This document shows positions 48,257 through 58,800 of a stretch of DNA of 64,000 nucleotides, piece by piece; position 1 is the stretch's first letter; each line of letters opens with the position of its first letter. The stretch lies in contig VIIQ02000625.1 in the NCBI GenBank assembly GCA_007449985.2, positions 372,001-436,000 of the forward strand, written 5' to 3'. The DNA comes from Desmodesmus armatus. Its lineage: Eukaryota > Chlorophyta > Chlorophyceae > Sphaeropleales > Scenedesmaceae. The notes below the pieces were generated by a model. The model worked only from the letters and a program-made list of their open reading frames with translations, made no database searches and was not told the DNA's origin. A program made the translations under genes and the position numbers.

Positions 48257-49693
48257 TGGCGCTGTCATTTTAAGAAGTCGGCAACACCAGCGCCACTGCA
48301 ACAACGCAAACTCAAATTTACAATTAGAAGAAGACAAGATGCGCTCCCGTGTAGCTTTAGTTAATTGTGCGGGCTGGTGACTGAGGCTGTCATGGTGTGG
48401 TGACCGGTAAATGCGGCAAACTCAGCAGGCTTGCCAGGACTGCTTACGTCAGGATTGGCCGGTGGGCGAAGGCAGGCACGATGATGAGCACCATGTCAGA
48501 CTGAGGGATGACATCAACTGGGTCACTGCTGGCGGCTGACACAAGGCCTGCGCAACAACAGCACAATACAGAATATGACATTACAGTACAGTACGAGAAA
48601 TAACATGTACAGTGCAGCAACTTGCGCGGCATGGCTCAACCTTTCATGCAACCAGGTCCCTTGGTGGGGAGCGTACCACACATCAGTGGTATAGTGACAG
48701 CCAGGATGCACGCGCATTGCCACATGCCATCAAACTGTACAGTTTGCCACATGTGGTGGATTTGAGTGGTGGTGGTGGTGGTGGCGGTGGGGTACATGTA
48801 GACCTCCATTGTGCTGACACATCAGCCAGCGCTGGCCAAACACCCACCTTCCACCTAAAACACCACTGCATGTCGACTGTGCCAGCCCTCGCACTGACCT
48901 GTGTAGGTGTCACCCTCGTAGCGCCTGTGCACCTGTATGCCGCCCTGCATGTGCTGCTGCCACTGCTGCAGCTCCTGTGGGTCTGACAGCAGCATGTTGA
49001 CTCGCGCACCTCTGTGGGAGTACATGCCAGCAGCAACATGTGCGGCATTGCCACCACCTGGGGGTGCAGGACACACACACAGCACACACATGGCACACCA
49101 GAGCACACACACAACACACCAGCACACACCACACATCACATCAGCACAGACACAGCACGCAACAACTTTGAGTGTGTTCACATGTCACACCTGGCACGGT
49201 GGGCCTGGTGAGTTACATATCCAAAAGCCAGCAGTGCTGCAACAGGCTGCTCAAGATGATATCAACCTGTTGATAGCACGGACATGGAGCCGAGAAGGTG
49301 CCGCAAGCTTATACACTTTTCTCCTGATGGCACAGCTGCACAAACTTCGAAACCTGGGTCAATTTTGCTGGCGGAACAGCAGCACAGCAGGAAGGCATGT
49401 ACGCACCACACACAGTGACCACCAAGTCTTCTGCTGGGCGCTCCATTTGGTCTTCTGCTCTCTGGACTTCCCCACAGGAAGATTTCACCTGCAAAACATA
49501 GCCAAGAGGAACTGGAGCTCATGCTGCATAGATAGGGACACCTGGTGATTGGCTCACCCATTCACCCCACAAGGCTTACCACCTGCGTTCTTGTGATCCT
49601 TGTTGTCTGTCTGAGCAGTGCGTTGGACGCTGGAAGCTTCTGACGCGATACCGACACCTTCCGGAGTTGACTGTGCAGATCAAATTGCAACAT
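44149..49693 (-). CDS. opine (octopine/nopaline-type) dehydrogenase, NAD(P)-dependent
   Basis: Thirteen exons: 49693-49583, 49488-49407, 49057-48899, 48547-48448, 48208-48112, 47890-47823, 47425-47290, 46925-46820, 46306-46243, 45956-45825, 45410-45291, 44907-44814 and 44235-44149. They encode 451 residues in phase. The N-terminus is Arg/Gln/Ser-rich and may be an organelle presequence. A Rossmann motif follows (DLVVTVCGGGNAAHVAAG, Gly-rich loop at residues 65-67), then SDMVLIIVPAFAHRPIL. The opine-dehydrogenase domain has NPMLHPAVLY with the likely catalytic His262, GYGDQIADPSTYRSM, SRYLWEDVPCGLVAM, VMGRRYMVGDQLDREDVG and APQAFGIFT. The family reductively condenses an amino acid with an alpha-keto acid, oxidising NADH. 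In animals this replaces lactate dehydrogenase in anoxia. Substrates here are unknown. The acceptor of exon 11 was chosen by phase (AG just before 45410). Confidence 0.9.
46323..46435. repeat. AT-rich insert flanked by 22-bp direct repeats
   Basis: Direct repeats at 46323-46344 and 46414-46435 differ at one base. They bracket about 69 bp of very AT-rich sequence, unlike the surrounding GC-rich DNA. The block sits in an intron of the opine dehydrogenase gene. Another AT-rich patch lies at 46197-46241. Confidence 0.75.
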
Positions 49694-50705
49694 CCGACTT
49701 GTCACGAAACATGTAGACTATGTACAAATCCACCAACATAACATGCCCAATTGCACCTTAACTTATTCAAATGAGCTGCTGGCTTGGCATAGCATCCGAC
49801 TGTACAATCAATTGGCCGGACAAGCACAGAAAATGTTGCACAAGCAACGCATTGTCGCCAACTGGGAGTGACGAACTATATGTGAGGCTCACCACGCCAC
49901 CCGCCACGGCAACAACAACTAGTGACATAGTGTATATGCACAGATCTGTCATGGATCCACCATCCCACAGCACAGCATCACATGCACCGACTGCACATGC
50001 TGTGGCAACTCAAAATCGACTTGAGGCAGTTGTGCAGCAGGGGTAGTAAGGGGTGCAGCCCCTACCCCTGTTGTGCAGCCAGGACATAGACAACGCCACC
50101 CAGCAACGGGCAATCAAACTGTTGCACTCAACATGCCAGATAGCACTCCAACCTGCCACCAACACATCACACACACATGCAACCGCTGGATGCAGATCAT
50201 GTGTCAACACATGTACACCAATGCTGCAACTCAAAGACACACCTGAAGTGCTACTTCCCTTGAAATGAGGGTGCTGCTGCTGCTGCAGACCCCCAGGACA
50301 CCACAAGGGAAGCACCGAAGACAAGGAAACATGGGGGATGGTGGCGCCAATCATCTACACCACCTAAACCATATGAGGCCTCCTTTGAGGGTACAGGCGG
50401 CCCAAGTTCGCCTTACTCCCAGACGCAACCACAAACTCAGCAACAGATCACCTCTGCTGAGCCTCGGTTGCTGCTGTAGGAGCATCATGGGGCGACGCAG
50501 ATGTCTGGTGCACCTACTCTTGGTCACCGCTGCCAACTCCCCCACCCCCTCTTCTCTCTCAAGTCCGGCACTGAGAGACAATCTTGAGTAGACTGCACCT
50601 GCACGACGCTTATGCTGCACCGCTTACATCACCATCCAATGAAGTGGTACATCCAGCTGCCATGAATGCTGAAGAAACTTCAACCCACATCTTCTACACA
50701 TGTGC
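49694..50705. other. intergenic: 5' flank of opine dehydrogenase, 3' flank of RMD1-like gene
   Basis: Both neighbours are on the minus strand. The interval holds the TGTAA signal of the RMD1-like gene and presumably the promoter of the dehydrogenase. No coding exon is recognised. Confidence 0.4.
50624..50628 (-). terminator. TGTAA polyadenylation signal, RMD1-like gene
   Basis: TGTAA on the minus strand, about 80 nt after the stop at 50706. Confidence 0.5.
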
Positions 50706-53700
50706 TCACTTCTGCCTGCCCACAAGACCAAACAGCCCCATCAGCTCCACACACCCCACCACCAGCTCAACAGCAATCAACCAGATGATGATCCACTCGA
50801 TGCGCACACTGCAGCCACAGCGCAGCACAGCATAACACACCGCAGATGGCAGAGGAGTGAGAGTGCATCACACAGCACAGAAAAGATGGACTCAACGTAG
50901 GGCATTCAGTCAAACATCCCCACGAAGCCTGCAGCAAGCTCTACTGTAGCCCCACTGACAGCCATACCAAGGAACTCATGCGATGACATAATCTTGAAAG
51001 GGATGGATTACATAATCTCACCTGTGTGAGGTTGTGATGTGGTCCCTCATCATGTCCAGCATGCCCTGCAGCACGGTGAAGCGTGCGTTGAGCACCTCCA
51101 CACGCCGGTCAAGCTCCAGGTAGTCACACGCACGCTCATACAGCGTCTGCAGTCGTAAACAATGGGGTGGGGTGGGGTTGGGGGGCAGCACAGAGTCATC
51201 AGCACATCAGCACTGCAGCACAGAAAAATCGCCAGTGTCGCCGCGCAATAATAGCGATAGGCAGTGTGTCTGTCAGCGCTGTGCGAGGGCACAACCCATA
51301 CTTACTTGCAGCTGGTCTGGCGCACTCCAGAAGAACTCCGGCGTGTCCAGCACACTACCTAGCAGGTTGACAGCAGCCTGCAGCACAGCAACAATCACAC
51401 CCCATCTGCTCAGTGAGTGATCCTGACATTGCATACAAGCACAGAAATGGCTCTCCAAAATGCAATTGCTTGAAATTTGCACTGGACAACCCAGCCACAC
51501 GGCCGTGAAGCCAGTACACAAAAGTTGCCAGCACCACTATTTGCAATTCATGCAAATGGCTTGACAAGCCAACGCTACACCCTTTCTTGGCCAATTCCTC
51601 AGTGCAATGTGTTACAATTTAAGCAGCAAGCCAACATTGTACCCCCTACCACACTCAAAACCTACTTTACCACACAGCCACACCCACATGTACTTGACAC
51701 AAGTTGCCATCAATATGACTGGTCATCATGACATGTGCCTGCTGAATGCAACTCATATGTCAACACATGCAGCAGCAGGCTCACCCTCTGTATGAAGACC
51801 TGCCCAATCCGCTGCGCCACCTCCTCTGCTGTCACGGTGACTGTGCCGTGCTGGGCCAATGATTGCGGCATGTGCTTCGTCTCCAACACCAGCTCTAGCA
51901 CACGCTCCTCATGGATACACAGCTTGGTGCTCTGCAGATTATGTCATAGCACAGCACAGCACAGCGGCAAGAGCAAAACAATGCATGTTGGTGTACATGC
52001 TCCCCTGCTCCTGACACGACTACATGCACAGCTGCAGAGCCACCCCTACATGCTCATTGTCAGCGCATGAACCTGGCAAGTGAGTTCGCACACGGCCATG
52101 CGCGTGTTGTGCGCTTGAACGCATCTTACACATGGAACGCAGCGGGTCAATGCAACGGGCGCATCATAGACTGAGCACGTGCATATCCAGCTGGCGACGA
52201 CATATCCACCTAGCAGTAAGTGCATTGCCAGCTGGTCGCTAGGGGGCAGCAAGCGCAGTAAGAATGAACATGTGTTGCTATGCTGTAACACTACTATTGA
52301 CCGGGTCAGTGACCAGCACCCACCTGCGCCAGAGCATGGCAGATGGCCAGTTTGACTGCAGGGTCGTTTGAGTGGTGTCTGCTGATGGTGATGGTGTCGT
52401 TCTGCATGCTGGGAGGGGCTGCTGTGCTGTAGTTGTACTCTGCAGGCAGCAGCAGCAGCAGCAGCAGCGTGAAGGAAGGCATAGTGACAGGGTCCTTGAC
52501 TGTCATACTCCATATGGTCACCCTTTGCAATAATCACTGTTACTGCTGCAGGATTAGCCCAGACACGGCACCCATGCTGCAACACCTGCATCTGCTGTCA
52601 TGAGTGCAGCAGACCGGAGCGCCACTGCCTTTGGCAGCAGCACATGTGACTGTTGCAGCAGCACAGTTTTTGCACAACTCTATGCGCACTACGCCAATGG
52701 ATACCATTCAGCTGCCCAGAGGCATTGTTGTTCTGCTGTTCCAGCAAAGCACTCACCAAACCGGTCGACTTCAATCTGCAGTTGCAAGCAGGGCATACGA
52801 AGCCAACACAGCAGGTGCAGAACAGCAGCAGACTCAATCATAAGGGTATGAAGGCTCCAAGCTGACTGGTGGCTGCTCAGGCAGCATGGCAAGCAGAATG
52901 CTGAAAAGTACTTGACCAATCAGGACGCAGGACTGTGGAATGGTCAACAGATGTGGGGTGCAGTCAAACAGTCAGGGTTTTGCTGGGTGCAGCTTGCACT
53001 GCTGCCACTCCTGCACCATCTGCCGCACTTGGCAGGCGCCACGTATATGTCACTAACTGACCTGGCATTGCCCTGTCCGGCAGCTGAACAACCATTTGCT
53101 ACATGGACCCAAACCTACTTGAGTCACCAAGCTGACTAATCTTGCGGATGTTTATGGTCGTGCTGTGAGTCTCACCTCCCGTGGCGGCAGTGGCTGCTGC
53201 TGTGCCTTCTTTGCTAGGCTTGTGAGTATGTCCTGCTCATGCTTGGCTGTCAAGCCCCAGCAGCACACCACACCATAGTCTGCAGGCAACACAGCAAGCA
53301 CCAGCACAGCTCTTGAGATACACACAATATAATACAGTACGGTACAGTATAGTAGTACAGTATAGTACAGTACTTATGCACAGCTGTTGAGATACAAGCA
53401 GTGCAGTGCAGTGCAGTACAGTACTATGCGCAGTGCGCTACGGTACAGAACAGTGATTGAAACAGAGTCCCAACCTCAGCACAAGCAAGCAGGCAAAGGA
53501 CTGACACACACCCGCCGTAGTGCCACAGGATACATGCGGCCATGTCTGCAGCAGCGCGAGGAATGGGGCAACGCTGGCCTGGCAAGCTGTTCAAGTTGGA
53601 TTGGGCAATGAGGTTGCTACACTGCTGCATTGCTGCTAGACATGGACATTGGCGAGCTAGCTCCGCTGACGCTGCTGTGTGCCGCGGGGTTGCGCAGCTG

Positions 53701-54869
53701 TGCATAAGTAGAGCTGTGTTGACAGCTGCATGTCCGTCGCAGGCGACGGCGACCGTTGCCTTTGTGACAAAGTGCTCACACAGGGACATGCAGCTGTCAA
53801 CACAGCTGTACTGATGCACAGCTGCGCAAACCCCGCAGCAGCAAAGCACCCCCCGTTGCAAGCGCCAGCAGCAGACCATGACTATGTAGTTCACCCCAAG
53901 GCCTGTTGGCTCGCTTGTGACAGGACACATACAGCACCTGTCCCACAACAAAATTAAACCTGTCAACATTACGACTGGTCATCATGCCATGTATGCCCCA
54001 TGCAACTCACGCGGTGTCCAACAACATATCTATGGCTTGTCCCAGCAGCCCTTTCGCACATAGATGCGCTGCATGAAACCAAAGTAAAGCACCAGTCCTG
54101 CCCAGGTGCGTTCACCAAAGTAAAGCACCAGCCCTACTCAGGTGCACCACTCACCGAAGAAGAAGCAGTCTGCTGGCTCACCACCTGGCAACACTGGCAG
54201 CGACAGGTGCAGGACTTCACTGTGGCTGGTCAGCACAGCATCCGGCATCTGCTGCGCCGCCAACACTTCCAAGGTAGAACGGTCTAGCGACTCTGCTATG
54301 CAGTAGATTGTCACGCGGCCCCTGCTGTCTGGCAGAACCTCTGAAAGGTCGACAAACAGACTCGTGGCCGGTTGTTGCTGCTGCTGCTCTGAGAAGTCGG
54401 CACCCTCGCCTGAGAGCTGCCGCTGCTCGGCACCCCAGCTGCCTGCTGCCGCTGCTTCCGCCTCATGCTTTTCGCTCGCGCTGCGTGGCAGCAGGACGAG
54501 CTTATCCTTCTGACGTAGCTGTGCTGGCATGGCGGACGGCAGCCTGAAGTTGTTCTGCATGGGCTTGCGGCCATCTGCTAGGGGCCTAGTTGATGCTGCT
54601 GCTTTGCCAGTGGACCTGCTGCGAGGGGCTTTGGGGTCCAGTAACGACCCAGACGCCGAGCTCGGGCCTGCAACAGGACTGGGGCGCCGCACTAAGTTTG
54701 CCAGTCTGTTGGCAGCTCCTGCTAGGTGCTGTTGGTTGTTGCCTGGTGCTGCTCCTGCACCTCTAGGGCTTCTGGGGGTGATCAAGGCCGAGACTGGGGG
54801 CGTGGGCACCTGATCAGGCTGTTCTGAAGCTAACAGTGGCTCGTAGCGTGCGTCTGATTGGGGATCCAT
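50706..54869 (-). CDS. RMD1/SIF family (DUF155) membrane protein
   Basis: Eight exons: 54869-54155, 53279-53176, 52775-52757, 52439-52324, 51931-51785, 51377-51306, 51146-51022 and 50808-50706. They encode 466 residues in phase. Residues 1-180 are disordered (Pro, Ser, Ala, Gln). The DUF155 domain starts at RGRVTIYCIAESLDRSTLEV. It continues with CFFFDYGVVCCWGLTAKHEQ, IEVDRFEYNYS, IQNDTI-like MQNDTITISRH, DPAVKLAICHALAQ, TKLCIHEERVLELVLETKH, SVLDTPEFFWSAPDQL and LELDRRVEVLNARF. It ends with one membrane segment, RIEWIIIWLIAVELVVGCVE. Yeast Rmd1 and animal RMND1 are membrane-anchored; RMND1 supports mitochondrial translation. Location in this alga cannot be read from the sequence. Exon 3 is a 19-nt microexon encoding IEVDRF, required by phase and conservation. 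Confidence 0.92.
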
Positions 54870-55823
54870 GCTTGTGTATTGCTGCTTGCAGAAGTTCAGG
54901 TCAGACTGGGACAGACTTGACCCCTATGCCGATAGGGTGTTGTGGCGCGTTATGATGGAGATCAAAGTGGAAGAGTGACTGCCTTAAGTTGCAATGCTAG
55001 CAGCCTTAGCAACCCCGTCAAACTTCCGAGGACCGAGGTGGGCAAACACTGACGGAAGGCTTGAATACAACACGCAAACAATAATCTGGACGTGGTTTCG
55101 TTTGCGATGCCCTCTTTTCAAATGCGAGGTATCACCAAAACCATGACAGCTGGGGGTGTGAGTGTGGACGAGCCAGCCTGGCAAATGGACTGCTGCTGAC
55201 GACCCTCAGTCATGGTCACTGGGCCCTGTTACTGGAATGCTGCTGATGTTGTTAGTGCATTGGTGGGACAGGCTTTGCAGGAGGAGAGCCAGAAGGGGTC
55301 AAAGCCGTCATAACCACTGGGCCTATCAACTTCACGGCTGACCAGCTGGACGTCAATGAGCACATGACCGTCTTTCTTGACCCGGCTTAACTTACACATC
55401 AAGGTGCGCCTGCGCAACTCATGTATGCATGGACAAGCTAGCATCAGACAGCAGTTGGAAACCAGGCGTAGAGCAACAGACACCAACGTCAGAGCTCCAC
55501 CCAGCTCTGTCCACCCCCACAACCAGGCTCAGTTCACAGCTCAGTCATACGCCAGGTCCGCATCAGGCCGCGCTGGTGTCACACGACTGGCAGGTGGAGG
55601 TCAAAGTGCAGAAGGGCAAGGAGCGGATAAATGTCTCCAGACGGGGATACGCTTACACATCAAGGTGCGCCTGCGCAGCTCACTATGCACAGACAAGCTA
55701 GCATCAGCAAGCCTTTGGTGGCATGGGCCTAGACCAACAGACACCCACGCCAGAGCTCCGCCAAGCTCTGCCCACACCTACAATCCCAGTACATATATCA
55801 GACCATCAAACTCAACCCACAAC
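54870..55823. other. intergenic: RNase J 3' flank containing a copy of its own 3' end
   Basis: Between the RNase J stop and the RMD1-like start, both on the minus strand. Segment 55389-55590 is a degenerate copy of 55649-55850, which includes the last RNase J codons. TGTAA on the minus strand occurs in both copies (55390-55394 and 55653-55657). The frame at 55229-55522 comes from this copy and is not a supported gene. Confidence 0.5.
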
Positions 55824-55850
55824 TTAGTCGTACGCCAGGTCGGCATCAGG
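55389..55850. repeat. tandem duplication spanning the RNase J 3' end
   Basis: Two copies with a period of roughly 260 bp. Each holds a sequence like CTTACACATCAAGGTGCGCC and, about 180 bp later, the minus-strand codons for the C-terminal DADLAYD. Only the copy near 55824 joins the RNase J frame. Confidence 0.8.
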
Positions 55851-58800
55851 CCCCGCCGCTGCTGGATTCTGCCTAGGGTTTTGATGCGTGACAGGCAGCT
55901 CAACATCCTTTGGCAGCACCTGCAGCGGCGGCAACTGCTTGGCACCGCCAGCAGGCCTCCGCACACGCGGTGGACCCCTGCGGGAGCGCTGCCTGCGCTG
56001 CTGCCGTCATTGCTGCTGCCTGTACTGCTGCTGCCGCTGCTGCTACTGCCGGGTGGCTGCTGTGGCCGGGCTGCTGTGGGCGGCTGGCCATATGCGGGGG
56101 CTGGGCGATGGCAATGCAGCAAAAGCGACAAAGTGCGAATGTCAGCTTGCGGCGGAGGGTTGTCACGGCGAATGCACGAATGTCAGTTGCAGGTTGATCT
56201 GTGCAATGCAAGCTCTGCAACTATGGCTATCTGCACACAAGGGCATGTTGTGCATGTCACAGTTGATGCTGCCTACGCGTAACACTCCTGAGCACAACCT
56301 TGATAAAGGCCAGTGCCACAAGGTGGGAAGTCACCACCTCTGAGCATCAGTTGCAGCTATGCCGGGCTAAACAATATCGGTTGTGCTGTGACCATCTGCA
56401 AGCAAGGGCATGCTGTGAACACCGTCTTGCCTGTATCGCAAGCCACAATCTGGAACTGACAACCTCTGAGCGTCAGTCACATACCTGGGGGGCGCCTCGG
56501 GCTGCTTGCTTGCCGGGTTGCCAGGTCTGGCACCAGCGCCGCACGCGGGTCGTGTTCCCATGCCACAGCAATGACTTCAGGCTTACGTTGGTTGAACCAG
56601 CGTGATGCCTTCTGCACTGACTCAATCACGTCTCCCTCGACTTGGCTGAGGGAGGCCGATGCAGGGAGGCGGGACACAGCAGCCTTCACAGCCTGTGTGT
56701 GTGTGGGGGGGGGGGGGGGAGGGAGGGGATAAGCGAGTGAGTGAGTGCTGAGGGGAGCGAGGGAGGGAGTGCGGGGGGCACCAGTTTAAAGAGAACAATG
56801 AGGCAGAAGCAGAGCAGCTTTGTACACCACTGCTGACACTTCCTCATGCACCTGGTACAGCACAGCTCATATACGACAACACACTAACAGACACCCTGAC
56901 AGCCAAACTAAAAGTCACCCTTCCGGTATGAGTGAACGTAAGCTGCCGGCTGCTGACAGTCCCTCCCCGCGCTTGAAGCAGCACATCCAAAACCCGCCCA
57001 TTGTCACTCCACATGTCATACATCACACTGACAATCACACAAGCAACCGCAATAACTTATCAGGGCTGACGGTCCAACCCGCAGCCGTCAGCTGTCAATT
57101 CAATCTCTCTGATCAGCAGCTCACAGGCAACTGTCATAACCATTCCTCCCCCACCTGATGCAACACGTCCAGCAGCCTTCCATTGTCAGTCCACATGCCG
57201 CGCGTAGTAATGCGCGCCCGGCACGTCAGACCACCCGCGGCACCGGCCCCCACCCCGCCGCCACCCACTGCGCTGTACGCTGCTGCTGCTGCACTGCCCT
57301 TGGGCCGAATGAGGTCCACGGCAACCACCACCACACCCTCGAATGCGAGGGTCTCACGCTCAGGGATGGCCATCTCAGTGGCTGTGCCAGTACCCCTGCA
57401 AGCACGCGGCAGCGGACGCAGCGTTGCAGCCAAAAGCATGAAGCGAGATTTTTTGATTATACATACACGATTAGACTGATAATTATGTTTAATTTTGAAT
57501 AATTAGGGGGTTTGGGTGCCACACCACAGGGTCGAGTGCCGCTCATGACACAGCAGTATTGTGTTGCTGACTGGCCAGTACTCAAACATCCCACGTCACG
57601 CCTTGCACCAATACAAACACACTGTACACGCCCATTGATCTTTCTCATGCCAGGGCAGGTGTGTCAAGGGACTGTGCAGCCACACCATCCGGAACGCTCC
57701 CCCAGCAGCCCCCCACCCCAAAAACAGCCCACACTCACTGGCCGCCATCATTGAACAGCCTCAACAGCTCCACCTCCCCAATGACGGCCATGCGTACAAC
57801 CTATTGGACACCTGACCCTATAACCTATTACGACCTGCGTGCGACCTTCACACAAAGCATATGCTGACGGTGCACCCCCCCCCCTAACACACACACAGCA
57901 GCACCCCCACATGCACACCCTAGCCCCCCCCCCTGCACAGAGCAGCCCACACTCAGTTGCCGCCATCGTTGAACAGCCTCAACAGCTCAACCTCCCCCAT
58001 AACAGCCATGCCGTAATAGGGTCAGGTGTCCTTGGACCCTATAACTAGTGGACACCTGACCCTATAACCTATTACGACCTGCGTGCGACCATCACACAAA
58101 GCATATGCTGACGCTTGCAGCACGCCCCCCCCCCCCCCACACACACAGACGCACCGCAGCACCACCCACATGCACAGCCCTACCCCCCCCCCCACACACA
58201 CACATCCACACAACCGCCCACACTCACTTCCCGCCATCATTGAACAGCCTCAGCGGCTCCACCTCCCCAATGACGGCCATGACCTTCGTGCGACCTTCAC
58301 ACAATGCATATGCTGAAGGTGCACCCCCCCCCCAAGTACTCCCTCTGTCGACACACACAGACGCACCGCAGCACCACCCACATGCACAGCCCTACCGCCC
58401 CCCCCCCCCATACACACAACCGCCCACACTCACTTGCCGCCATCATTAAACAGCCTCAGCAGCTCAACCTCCCCAATGACGGCCATGCCATTTCCATAGT
58501 CGTCATCCTGCACCTCCTGCTGCTGCTGCTGCTGCTGCTCAGTCACTGCTGCCTGCTCAACCGCTGCTGCTGCTTCAGAACTCTCACTCTTTCTCGAAAC
58601 GCGTCTACTGCTGCGCGTGCTCCTGCGCTTCGTCGGCGCTGCTGCTGCTGCTGCTGCCGTGTCTGCTGCCGCGTCTGCTGCTGCTGCCTCTGCCTTAACT
58701 GTCGCTGCTGCCATACTGCCCATGGAGAGGGTGTTGCGGTTGCGGCGCTCCCACACGCCCAGCATCTGGCCGTTCTTGATGACCTGAACACAACATCAAC

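Noticed and set aside
55229..55522. 97-codon minus-strand frame downstream of RNase J
   Set aside because: It overlaps a degenerate tandem copy of the RNase J 3' end and has no independent exon support.
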